Below are positions 1 to 6,666 of a DNA stretch of 6,982 nt, in pieces. The position numbers and the translations under genes were made by a program. The stretch comes from Verrucomicrobiota bacterium. GTDB lineage: Bacteria; Verrucomicrobiota; Verrucomicrobiia; Limisphaerales; UBA9464. The notes beneath the pieces were generated by a model. The model saw only the letters and a list, made by a program, of their open reading frames with translations. It was not told where the DNA came from and searched no databases. Numbering within the stretch: position 1 is the stretch's first letter; every line of letters begins with the position of its first letter. The stretch spans positions 1-6,982 of the forward strand of contig JAFLEG010000233.1 in NCBI GenBank assembly GCA_017302195.1, given 5' to 3'.

Positions 1-2
1 GG

Positions 3-755
3 GGGGAATGGTTTGCGCATTCGCGTCTCATTCTCAGCGTCGCCCTGCTCTGGCTGGCGGCGGTCTGGGTCCTCCCGTTCCTGGCGCACCCCTCCTGGAT
101 CCTGGCCCTGAGCGGGCTGTTTGGCGTCGTCGGCGGTCCCGCCTTTGGCGGCAGTGATGTGATGGGTGGCTGCGAGGAATACACCTTCTCCCAGCCGGCC
201 ACGCGCCGGCAACGGTTTGACGCCCGCCTCTGGGTGGCGATCGGCTGCCTTCTGGTGCTGACCGGCCTCAATGTCCTGACCCTCCAGAACAACCTCACCG
301 ACCTGGTGCTGAGCTTCTTTGTCTCCACGGGCATCGCCGTGGTGGAGCTCCGGCGTCCCGAGTTCCTTTATGGCGTGGTGCTGGTGCTCCCGCTGGCAGC
401 CCTGGCGGTGGGATTCTGCGTCGCCGCCCTGGCCACCAGCCGGGCGGTGGCCTACACCGCCTGGGTCTGGGGCGCCCTGGGCGCCCTGACCGGACTGCGG
501 GCAGGGCTGTCGCTGGAGGACTACCTCTGGGAACGGCTCAACGGCCGGGTCACCATCCCCCTGCTGCTGGCCATTGCGGTGATCACCATCGCCATCACCC
601 GCCGGCTGTACGGGGACAAGGAGGCGGGACGCACCTCCTCGCCGCTCCGGCTGCCGCTCAGCGGCTGGGCGGCTCTCGGGGCCGCCGCACTGGCCGGACT
701 GGGGGTGGCCCTGCTGCTCACCTGGTTCATCGCCAACTTCGCCCGCTGGCTGTGA
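3..755 (+). CDS. Probable ABC-2 type transporter permease, 5'-truncated by window edge
   Basis: The frame is open from base 3 to the TGA at 753-755, giving 250 residues with no start codon supported inside the window. A GTG/ATG pair at 159-164 could be called as a start, but the 52 residues before it are strongly hydrophobic and continue the protein's membrane character, with helices at about residues 9-28 and 31-50, so the true start is probably upstream. Further hydrophobic segments lie near residues 77-95, 97-117, 123-145, 148-170, 185-202 and 219-246. Between the second and third helices is a polar loop, GGSDVMGGCEEYTFSQPATR (residues 49-68). It resembles the 'GGxDvxeGxEEfxxxlPpTRxxR' loop I associate with permease subunits of ABC exporters annotated near multicopper-enzyme maturation permeases. 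The ATPase partner would be expected to the left. The permease assignment rests on topology and that one loop; it could instead be an unrelated polytopic protein. Confidence 0.6.
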   Translation, partial: GEWFAHSRLILSVALLWLAAVWVLPFLAHPSWILALSGLFGVVGGPAFGGSDVMGGCEEYTFSQPATRRQRFDARLWVAIGCLLVLTGLNVLTLQNNLTDLVLSFFVSTGIAVVELRRPEFLYGVVLVLPLAALAVGFCVAALATSRAVAYTAWVWGALGALTGLRAGLSLEDYLWERLNGRVTIPLLLAIAVITIAITRRLYGDKEAGRTSSPLRLPLSGWAALGAAALAGLGVALLLTWFIANFARWL

Positions 756-806
756 GCCTGTCCTTCCGCTTGTCACTGTCTGCCGGTTGAAGTACCAAGG
801 CCGGCT

Positions 807-971
807 GTGAAAGGTATCGGAGCACTTGGTTTCTTCCTCGTCTGGACCGTCCTCGGGGCCGCCGGGGTCGTCATGGCTGTCAAGGGCGGCAACGTGTGGC
901 TGCTGGTGATCAGTTTCCTGGCGTACCTGGGCATGCTCATCAAGTGGGGCTGCCTGGCCGAGACCCATTGA
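807..971 (+). CDS. Small hydrophobic two-helix membrane protein, 54 aa, unknown function
   Basis: A GTG-initiated frame of 54 residues ends at the TGA at 969-971. An AAGG at 797-800 lies six bases before the GTG and makes a reasonable ribosome binding site, which decides this start. The protein begins VKGIGALGFF and has two hydrophobic stretches, at about residues 4-23 and 29-45, joined by the short polar turn KGGN. A short tail (KWGCLAETH) with one cysteine follows. This is a helical hairpin expected in the inner membrane. It lies 51 bases after the stop of the permease-like gene and in the same direction, so the two could be cotranscribed. I do not recognise a family. Its compact hairpin and position suggest an accessory subunit or a stand-alone small membrane protein, but this is inference. 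It could also be a chance open frame, although its length, ribosome site and hydrophobic pattern argue against that. Confidence 0.6.
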   Translation: MKGIGALGFFLVWTVLGAAGVVMAVKGGNVWLLVISFLAYLGMLIKWGCLAETH

Positions 972-1077
972 GTCCGCCGTCCGGGGGACCCGTCCGGAGC
1001 TCCGCCGGATTTCCGGGATGTTTTTCGGTTCGAATGCCGACACCGGCGCCTCTTCGCCGCGATCCTCCGTTCCTGCC

Positions 1078-1998
1078 ATGAGCCGCAAGCCCACGAAGAC
1101 CGCAACCGCACCCGCCGGCGCCGCTCCGGAGCGCCTGAAGCTCGGCCTGCCCAAGGGCTCGCTGCAGGACGCCACCCTGGAGAAGATGGCGAAGGCGGGG
1201 TGGAACATCACGGTGTCCAGCCGGAGCTACGAGCCGTATGTGGACGACGCCGAGCTGACCATCCGTCTGATCCGCGCCCAGGAAATCAGCCGCTACGTGG
1301 AGCTGGGCTATCTCGACGTCGGCATCACCGGACATGACTGGATCATCGAGAACCACAGCGACGTCCACGAGGTGGGCGAATTCCTCTTCAGCAAGGTGTC
1401 CCGGCAGGCCACCCGGTGGGTGTTGGCGGTGCCGGAGGAATCCGGCATCCGGTCCGTGAAGGATCTCGAGGGGAAGCGCATCGCCACCGAGGTCACCGGG
1501 CTGACCAAGCGCTGGCTCCGCAAGCACGGGGTGCACGCCGAGGTGGAGTTTTCGTGGGGCGCCACCGAGGTGAAGGCCCGGGAGCTGGTGGATGCCATCG
1601 TCGAGGTCACCGAGACCGGATCCTCCCTCCGGGCCAACAAGCTCCGGATCGTGGAGACCCTGCTGGAGAGCACCCCGCGCCTGATCGCCAACCACGGCGC
1701 GTGGAAGGACGCCTGGAAGCGGCGCAAGATCGAGACGCTGGCGCTGCTGCTGCGCGGGGCCATCGAGGCGGAGGCCAAGGTCGGGTTGAAGATGAACGTG
1801 CGGGAGGCCAACCTGCCAAACTTGTTGCAATCACTCCCCGCCTTGCGTACTCCCACGGTGTCCGGGCTGAGTCAATCTGGCTGGGTGGCCGTCGAAACGA
1901 TCATCGACGAGGCGGTCGTTCGGGAAATGATTCCGCAGCTCAAGGCTGCCGGTGCGGAAGGCATCATTGAATATCCGCTGAACAAGGTGGTGTACTGA
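1078..1998 (+). CDS. hisG: ATP phosphoribosyltransferase, long form (HisG)
   Basis: This enzyme joins ATP and PRPP to give phosphoribosyl-ATP, the first and feedback-controlled step of histidine biosynthesis in the cytoplasm. With the start at 1078 the protein has 306 residues, typical of the long, hexameric HisG that works without HisZ. The catalytic domain opens with LKLGLPKGSLQDATL (residues 20-34). The PRPP-binding signature is VDAIVEVTETGSSLRAN (171-187), and YVELGYLDVGITGHDW (73-88) is also characteristic. Residues about 232-304, including KMNVREANLPNLLQSLP and the final GAEGIIEYPLNKVV, form the ACT-like C-terminal domain that binds histidine as inhibitor. An upstream in-frame ATG at 1018 would add 20 residues, but these are low in conservation-like character and follow an inverted repeat. 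Neither start has a clear Shine-Dalgarno sequence. No other his gene is in the window. The next gene starts 31 bases after the stop. Confidence 0.96.
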   Translation: MSRKPTKTATAPAGAAPERLKLGLPKGSLQDATLEKMAKAGWNITVSSRSYEPYVDDAELTIRLIRAQEISRYVELGYLDVGITGHDWIIENHSDVHEVGEFLFSKVSRQATRWVLAVPEESGIRSVKDLEGKRIATEVTGLTKRWLRKHGVHAEVEFSWGATEVKARELVDAIVEVTETGSSLRANKLRIVETLLESTPRLIANHGAWKDAWKRRKIETLALLLRGAIEAEAKVGLKMNVREANLPNLLQSLPALRTPTVSGLSQSGWVAVETIIDEAVVREMIPQLKAAGAEGIIEYPLNKVVY

Positions 1999-2029
1999 CC
2001 ACCCGTCACCAGTCACGAGATTACAACGT

Positions 2030-2131
2030 ATGGGTTCACTGAAGAAGCGCCGGAAGGCGAAGATCAACAAACACAAGCGGCGGAAGAAGCTCCGCCAGAA
2101 CCGTCACAAGAAGCGCACCTGGCAGAAGTAG
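2030..2131 (+). CDS. AURKAIP1/COX24-domain small basic ribosomal protein (bS22/mS38-like), 33 aa
   Basis: The frame ATG 2030 to TAG 2129-2131 encodes 33 residues, beginning MGSLKKRRKAKINKHKRRKK and ending RQNRHKKRTWQK. More than half of the residues are Lys, Arg or His and none is acidic. The MGS start followed by KKRRK, the central KHKRRKKLR and the closing RHKKR match the very short bacterial proteins annotated as AURKAIP1/COX24 domain-containing. These are related to the C-terminal part of mitochondrial ribosomal protein mS38 and to the 33-residue protein named bS22 in the mycobacterial small subunit. By that relationship it should sit in the rRNA of the small subunit near the decoding region; this role is inferred from family knowledge. 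A GAGA at 2017-2020 lies nine bases before the ATG as a modest ribosome site. It lies 31 bases after hisG and 65 bases before the TPR lipoprotein start, all on the same strand. Confidence 0.88.
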   Translation: MGSLKKRRKAKINKHKRRKKLRQNRHKKRTWQK

Positions 2132-2196
2132 CCGGCGCCCGACGTTTGGAACGCCAGTTTGGCGCGGCTCTGCATTCCGGGGTCGCGCCTTTTCTC

Positions 2197-3891
2197 ATGG
2201 ACGTGTGGCGATGGCCAGCGGCGGCACGGACGGCGGCCCTGCTGGTCGCCCTGGCAGGGGCGATCAGCGGCACCGGATGCCGGACCACGGGCGCCCATCC
2301 GGCGGGTGCGGGTGGTTCCACCGCCGCGATGGCGCCCGCCGGGGAACCGGAGGCGGACGTCGAGCGGCGCATTCAGGCGCATGCCGCCTTCGCCGCCGGG
2401 GTGCTGTATCAGGAACGCGACGAACCTGAGGCCGCCTTCCGCCAGTTCGCCCGGGCTTCTGAAAAGGATCCGGGCAACGAACCCCTGGCGACCGAGGTGG
2501 CGGGGCACTACCTGCAGCGCGGGCAACTGGAGGATGCGGTCCGGGTCCTGCGCCGCACCGCGGCGCTGCCTGAAACTTCCGGGGTCACCCACGCCCTGCT
2601 CGCCATCACGCTCCGCCGTTCCGGGAAGACCAACGAGGCCATCACCTCCTATCGGGACGCCATCCGGGCCACCCCCACCCTGCTCGCAGCCCATCAGGAA
2701 CTCGCGGAACTTTATCTGGCCCTGGGACAGCCCGCTCAGGCGCGCGCCGCGGTCGGGGAGTCCCTGAAGGCGTCCAGCGACTCTCCGGTCCACTGGCTGA
2801 ACACCGCGGACCTCTTTGCCTGGCTGGCCCAGGCGGATGGCGGATCCAAGGCGGAGGCGGAGGCCGGCCGCCGGATTGCCCTGGATCGGGCCGCCGTGCT
2901 GAAGCCGGAAGATCCCGGCCAACTGCTGCGTCTGGGACGCGCCCGCATGGAACTCGGGGATGCCGAGGCGGCGGAGGCGCTGATCCAGCAGGCCGGGCGC
3001 CAACTGCCCAAGGACCCCGCGATCGCCGCCAGCATGGCCGAACTGCTCATCCGGGAGGGGCGCCTCAAGGAGGCCCGGGATTCCCTGGAGCTGCTGAGCC
3101 GCTTCAATCCCACCTCCCACTTCCCGTGGTATTTTCTCGGCATCATTGATCTCGAGGAGGACCGCGCGGAGGACGCCATCCGGAAGTTTCAACAGGCGAT
3201 CCTGCTGAATCCGGATTTCGAGCCCGCCTACAGCGACCTGGCGGTGGCCCAGTTGAACCGCAAGGAGGTTTCCGAAGCCCTGGCCACCCTGGCCAGGGCC
3301 CGCCCCCGGTTCCCGGAGTCCCACCGGCTGATCCTCCTCACCGGCGCGGTGCAGTCCCGGGCGCCCGACCCTGCAGAAGCGCTTGCCACCTTTGAGGAGG
3401 CCGAGCGGGTGGCCCGCAAGACGGCACCCGACGCCGTGGATCATCGCTTCTACTTTCAGGCCGGCGCCGCCCTGGAACGGGGGGGGCACATTCCGGAATC
3501 CGTCCGGTACCTGGAGAAGTCCCTGGAGGCCAAGCCCGACTTCGACGAGGCGCTCAACCACCTCGGCTACCTCTGGGCCGAACGGGGAGAGCATCTGGAC
3601 CGGGCGCTGGAGATGATCCAGCGCGCGGTGGACGCCGAACCCGGGAACCCCGCCTACCTCGACAGCCTGGGCTGGGTGTACTTCAAGCTGGGAAAGCCCG
3701 CCGAGGCGCTGCCCTGGATGGAGAAGGCCGCCCGGTTTCTGCCGGAACCCGATGCCACGGTGCTCGACCACCTGGGGGATGTGCTGAATGCCCTGGGCCG
3801 GACACAGGAAGCCCGGGACGCCTGGCAAAAGTCCCTGAAGGTCGAGGCCTCGGCGGAGATCCGGAAGAAGCTTGGCCTGCCCGCGGAGTAG
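2197..3891 (+). CDS. Tetratricopeptide-repeat lipoprotein, 564 aa
   Basis: The protein starts with a short Arg-containing N-region, a hydrophobic core (residues 13-24) and Cys28 in the context SGTGC, which fits a lipoprotein signal although the lipobox is weak (Thr at -2, Gly at -3). A low-complexity Ala/Gly/Pro linker runs to about residue 52. From about residue 61 to 551 the chain is almost wholly TPR helices, roughly a dozen repeats. The clearest are at 61-94, 309-342, 416-449, 450-485, 486-518 and 521-551, with typical W/Y-G-A-P positions such as NHLGYLWAERGEHLDRALEM and LDSLGWVYFKLGKPAEAL. Such proteins are protein-protein scaffolds, here probably anchored at a membrane facing the periplasm. 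The partner is unknown. The frame extends upstream to a TTG at 2146, but the ATG at 2197 places the signal peptide at the N-terminus and is preferred. A clear ribosome site is absent. The C-terminal repeats are the best conserved in form; the middle ones are degenerate. Confidence 0.88.
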   Translation: MDVWRWPAAARTAALLVALAGAISGTGCRTTGAHPAGAGGSTAAMAPAGEPEADVERRIQAHAAFAAGVLYQERDEPEAAFRQFARASEKDPGNEPLATEVAGHYLQRGQLEDAVRVLRRTAALPETSGVTHALLAITLRRSGKTNEAITSYRDAIRATPTLLAAHQELAELYLALGQPAQARAAVGESLKASSDSPVHWLNTADLFAWLAQADGGSKAEAEAGRRIALDRAAVLKPEDPGQLLRLGRARMELGDAEAAEALIQQAGRQLPKDPAIAASMAELLIREGRLKEARDSLELLSRFNPTSHFPWYFLGIIDLEEDRAEDAIRKFQQAILLNPDFEPAYSDLAVAQLNRKEVSEALATLARARPRFPESHRLILLTGAVQSRAPDPAEALATFEEAERVARKTAPDAVDHRFYFQAGAALERGGHIPESVRYLEKSLEAKPDFDEALNHLGYLWAERGEHLDRALEMIQRAVDAEPGNPAYLDSLGWVYFKLGKPAEALPWMEKAARFLPEPDATVLDHLGDVLNALGRTQEARDAWQKSLKVEASAEIRKKLGLPAE

Positions 3892-3924
3892 CCATCGCCA
3901 TCGCCGTTGCTCCCGAGGGAAGGC

Positions 3925-4896
3925 CTATCCCTGACGGCTCTCGGGGGCGGTCATCGGCCTGTTGAGGCAACATTTCTTGAACTTGAGTCCGCTGCCGCAC
4001 GGACACGGATCGTTGCGTCCAATCTTCGGACCAAGGATGCCGGCGCCTGCGAGGGCGCCGATGCGGGACATGTTCCGGTCCAATTCCTGCCGGGCGTAAA
4101 GAGCCTGCAGCATCAACTGACGAAGCCGAAGGCGCTCATTGAGCTCGGGAAACGCCGCCTTCACGGCGTCGAGCAGATCGGATGGCGACGGACCATCGGC
4201 GGCCCGATTCGAGAGGTCCGCCGTCTTGCGGGTGACGTGGTTGTACCTCAAGGAAGGGGCATCTTGGATCTTCGTCGCCGGCACTCCAGCACGGTCCACC
4301 AGCTTGAGAAACGTCAAGCTCGTCTCGGAGCATGAGCATCCTGGTTGGACGCAGAACTGGTCATCCACGGCCCACCTCTCACCCTGGAAGGTGAAGTTGA
4401 AATCCAAGCCGCAGGGAAAGACGTCCACGAATCCGATCATCAAGCCCGAGCGCGCGTCGGGCAGACCCTCGATGTCGATCGCCTCGATGGGCGTGGTGCA
4501 GATCAGCTCCAGCTTCTCGGCAAAGAACCACTCGCGCAGCGCCTGCCGATCGGCATCGGTCAACTGCGTGCGCATCATCCCGTCCAATCGTTGAAATGCC
4601 GCATCGGCCTTCGAATCGGATCCAGGAATCAGCGACTTGGTTATGAGATCGAGCCAGACGCCCAACGGAAGGCTGCGCGGCTGCGGCTCGACACCGTCGG
4701 CCGCCGGAGACGTGAGATGAATGGTGGTACAGCCGCACCTCGGACCCCCGCAAACCGCGAGGATATACTCGACCGGCGCTTCCTCCGCCTGCGGCCCGAC
4801 GGAAGAACCGGACGGCTGGACCCGGAGGCGCGGTTCAGCCCTGGCGTGCGTGCTTCGGGGGAGCCAGATCACTTCGACCGCCGCTGGTGTGGACAT
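3925..4896 (-). CDS. SEC-C zinc-motif protein with duplicated Cys-x4-Cys-x-Cys signature, 323 aa
   Basis: The C-terminus carries a clear SEC-C motif, IGRNDPCPCGSGLKFKKCC (residues 292-310), with zinc ligands Cys298, Cys300, Cys309 and Cys310. It is the same type that ends SecA and is found in many unrelated cytoplasmic proteins. Ahead of it are two similar signatures: CGGPRCGC at residues 49-56 followed by TTIHL, and CVQPGCSC at 182-189 followed by SETSL. Both are Cys-x4-Cys-x-Cys with Pro at the fourth position, so the body may be an internal duplication with one more metal site per half or one shared site. Residues 242-280 look like a long amphipathic helix. No signal peptide or membrane helix is seen, so it should be cytoplasmic. 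Function is unknown; binding to ribosome, SecB-like or metal partners is possible but unsupported. The start at 4896 has no good ribosome site, and the first 40 residues look poorly conserved in character. It faces the TPR gene tail to tail. Confidence 0.85.
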   Translation of the reverse strand: MSTPAAVEVIWLPRSTHARAEPRLRVQPSGSSVGPQAEEAPVEYILAVCGGPRCGCTTIHLTSPAADGVEPQPRSLPLGVWLDLITKSLIPGSDSKADAAFQRLDGMMRTQLTDADRQALREWFFAEKLELICTTPIEAIDIEGLPDARSGLMIGFVDVFPCGLDFNFTFQGERWAVDDQFCVQPGCSCSETSLTFLKLVDRAGVPATKIQDAPSLRYNHVTRKTADLSNRAADGPSPSDLLDAVKAAFPELNERLRLRQLMLQALYARQELDRNMSRIGALAGAGILGPKIGRNDPCPCGSGLKFKKCCLNRPMTAPESRQG

Positions 4897-5039
4897 CGTG
4901 GGAATGGACTCTTGCGGGTTTCACCCCAGGGAGGAGGACCCGGTTGCCGGGGGGTGGCTTTGGGGAGCGGAAGGGGACAAGAGCTGGGACAGCGATCCAG
5001 GCGGGGCATGCATGGCGTGAGTGCTGCGGAATGGCAGGA

Positions 5040-5068
5040 GTTCAAGGACCATGGTCGGGCCCTGTCAA
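5040..5068 (-). promoter_or_regulatory. Candidate sigma-70-like promoter ahead of the SEC-C gene
   Basis: Read on the minus strand, TTGACA (5068-5063) matches a -35 box exactly, and TTGAAC (5045-5040) is a weak -10 box at a 17-base spacing. A perfect ten-base palindrome GACCATGGTC (5047-5056) lies within the spacer, where a repressor could bind. Transcription would start about 130-140 bases before the SEC-C start codon. In GC-rich DNA an exact -35 with the standard spacing is suggestive, but the -10 matches only three of six positions. Confidence 0.25.
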
Positions 5069-5090
5069 CTCCCGCACCGCCGCGGCGTGG

Positions 5091-5729
5091 CTACCGCTGG
5101 TTGGGATCGATCGACTTCGGTTCGATCGCGAATGGGGACTTGGGCTGGACGAACGGGATGGGTTGGGTGCGGTAGAAGGTCAGGCGATAGACCACAAACG
5201 ACACCGCCAGGGTGATCAGGGCGATGATGGCCAGCCGTTGGGTGGCCCTGCGGGTGGCCGGCGACACGACGGGGCGGAGGGACAGTCCCGGAGTCTCCCG
5301 ACCCGCCAGGAGATCGCGGGTGCGCCCCAGCACCCGGCCACGGTCGAACCGCCCGGGACCGGGAAGCTCCAGATTGAAGAACCGCGCCTCGCAGCCGTTC
5401 CGCGGACAGTACCCCAGGCGCAGACGCTCCAGCTTCGCCGGGAGCTCCCGCTCCCGCTCCCCTGCTGCGGTCACCGCGAGTTCGCCGAGTTCGGCACCCG
5501 ATACGGGGAGCCCGCACCCGACACATGCCGCCCGGACGCCGGATCCGAACAGCGCGTGCAGCTCCTGTCCTCCCACGCCCGCCTCGCCCAACGCCCGGGC
5601 CAGGGCCTCAGGCACCCGGGGAAGATCCGTCACCGGCAGCCGCAGTTCGGTGAGGGCGGGAGCGTCCACGGACGCCGCCTCCGGCGCCGGCACCACCACG
5701 GGAGCAGCCGGGGGATCGGATTCAGCCAT
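5091..5729 (-). CDS. Zinc-ribbon-like protein with one C-terminal membrane helix, 212 aa, unknown function
   Basis: The first 25 residues are an Ala/Pro-rich linker. Residues about 29-66 look like a small helical domain containing LPVTDLPRVPEALARALGEA. Two cysteine pairs follow, Cys69-x2-Cys72 (ACVGCGLPV) and Cys108-x4-Cys113 (YCPRNGCEARFF), spaced like a treble-clef or zinc-ribbon fold. A basic stretch (RRATQR, 160-165) precedes a single hydrophobic helix at about 166-185, and a Pro-rich tail of about 27 residues closes the protein. The positive residues before the helix suggest that the cysteine domain is cytoplasmic and the tail is outside. I do not recognise a family. The gene starts 26 bases after the stop of the pseudopilin gene on the same strand, so cotranscription and perhaps translational coupling are likely. 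The ribosome site is weak. Function could involve envelope or secretion accessory work, judged only from that neighbour. Confidence 0.75.
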   Translation of the reverse strand: MAESDPPAAPVVVPAPEAASVDAPALTELRLPVTDLPRVPEALARALGEAGVGGQELHALFGSGVRAACVGCGLPVSGAELGELAVTAAGERERELPAKLERLRLGYCPRNGCEARFFNLELPGPGRFDRGRVLGRTRDLLAGRETPGLSLRPVVSPATRRATQRLAIIALITLAVSFVVYRLTFYRTQPIPFVQPKSPFAIEPKSIDPNQR

Positions 5730-5755
5730 GCGGAGTTCTTGTAGCGGGCACCCGC

Positions 5756-6643
5756 CTATCTGTCAGGCCCCTTGTACCACATCCAGTCCGCCGTCTCCTC
5801 GTACGGATGCAACGGATCGGTCGCCAGCGCCCGGGTAAAGTTGTGCTGCCGGGTGTGTCCGTCGGCAAAAAGGATGGGGGAGATGAAGCGGGCGGGGGCC
5901 GTCCGCGGATCCACGAACTCCGAAGGACCGGCGGCGGCAAAATGCCATTGATACCAGCGCGGACCGGTGTCCGGGCATCCATAGAGTCGCGCCGAGGGTT
6001 CGTGCATCACGATGAACCGCGACGGGTCGGGGATCCATCCCTCGGCCTGTCCGGCCAGCGTCGAGGGCAGCACCGCGGCATTGCGCCAGGCCAGAAAGCC
6101 GCCCCCGGAAAGCACCGTGGGCGTGCCGCCGTTGTACTGGTAGCTCATCCCCAGGGTTTTGAAGTTGGACGGGCTGAACTCGGGTCCGCAGAGGCTGCTG
6201 CACGGCAGGATCCGCTGGCCGCGGTCATCCGGACACCGGAAGACATCCGAGGGCTTGATGTACTGCCAGAGCGGACGCGAGCGGGCGTTGGGAAAACACC
6301 CGGGATTCATGGGCTCACGTCCACCCAGGGCCTGCAGCGTGGGACGCGGGATCGGGTCCGCAGGCAGGCCGGTCAGAGGGTCTATCTGCATCACCGTCGC
6401 CGTGGGGAAGCGCCCCTGGTGGTCATCCACGTACATCTGGATCGCCAGGCCCACCTGCCGGAGATTGTTGATGCACAGGATCATCTTGCCCCGCTGCTTG
6501 GCCCCGGAAAGGGACGGCAGCATCATGCTGGCCAGGATCCCGATGATCGCGATCACCACCAGCAGCTCGATCAGGGTGAACCCCGCCCGCCGCGCCGCGG
6601 AGGGGCGCGAAGATCTGGCGTCGGAGAGTCGCATCCACTGCAT
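5756..6643 (-). CDS. Type IV pilin/pseudopilin-like protein (prepilin-type N-terminal cleavage/methylation domain), 295 aa
   Basis: The N-terminus has a basic leader (residues 1-20) followed by the prepilin signal GFTLIELLVVIAIIGILAS. Prepilin peptidase should cut after Gly21, leave Phe22 to be N-methylated, and Glu26 at +5 is the conserved assembly residue. The hydrophobic helix runs to about residue 43. Then comes CINNLRQVGLAIQMYVDDHQ (57-76), the usual continuation in the large families of such proteins in Verrucomicrobiota and Planctomycetota. The C-terminus carries FADGHTRQHNFTRAL (259-273) and ends ETADWMWYKGPDR, also typical. The body contains several cysteines (137, 148, 152, 223). 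The mature protein should be inserted in the inner membrane with a periplasmic globular domain. Whether it builds a pilus or type II secretion pseudopilus, or does something else, is unknown, since many paralogues lack nearby machinery, as here. An internal ATG at 6634-6632 is an alternative start and would shorten the leader by three residues. Confidence 0.92.
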   Translation of the reverse strand: MQWMRLSDARSSRPSAARRAGFTLIELLVVIAIIGILASMMLPSLSGAKQRGKMILCINNLRQVGLAIQMYVDDHQGRFPTATVMQIDPLTGLPADPIPRPTLQALGGREPMNPGCFPNARSRPLWQYIKPSDVFRCPDDRGQRILPCSSLCGPEFSPSNFKTLGMSYQYNGGTPTVLSGGGFLAWRNAAVLPSTLAGQAEGWIPDPSRFIVMHEPSARLYGCPDTGPRWYQWHFAAAGPSEFVDPRTAPARFISPILFADGHTRQHNFTRALATDPLHPYEETADWMWYKGPDR

Positions 6644-6645
6644 GG

Positions 6646-6666
6646 AAACAAACTGCCGTTTTGTTT
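6646..6666. repeat. Inverted repeat AAACAAA-7-TTTGTTT in divergent intergenic region
   Basis: Perfect seven-base arms (6646-6652 and 6660-6666) are separated by seven bases. The repeat begins two bases upstream of the pseudopilin start codon, inside its expected leader. The region is strikingly AT-rich compared with the rest of the window. It could be an operator or a hairpin over the ribosome binding site; neither is shown. Confidence 0.5.

Noticed and set aside
770..798. TTGTCA-17-TACCAA as a promoter for the 54-residue gene
   Set aside because: The -10 match is poor, overlaps the ribosome site AAGG, and would start transcription almost at the GTG. The two signals exclude each other.
1005..1025. 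CCGGA-TT-TCCGG followed by five T residues as a terminator after the 54-residue gene
   Set aside because: The stem is only four to five pairs with a minimal loop, and the T run is separated by GATG and short. It is too weak to call.
940..1830. 296-codon minus-strand open frame opposite hisG
   Set aside because: hisG is unmistakable here. The antisense translation is low in complexity and resembles no protein, which is the usual GC-rich shadow.
2104..3828. 574-codon open frame on the minus strand opposite the TPR gene
   Set aside because: It lies wholly antisense to a well-supported TPR protein. Its translation is rich in Gly, Leu, Arg and Pro without recognisable domains. High GC at third codon positions on the real strand removes stops in this register.
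3892..3924. Bidirectional terminator between the convergent TPR and SEC-C genes
   Set aside because: Only a four-base TCCC/GGGA stem with a two-base loop and a CCATCG direct repeat are present. There is no T run on either strand.
4345..5744. Plus-strand open frames 4345-5175 and 4887-5744
   Set aside because: They overlap the SEC-C and zinc-ribbon genes in antisense, have no ribosome sites, and their translations are compositionally Arg/Gly/Pro-driven.
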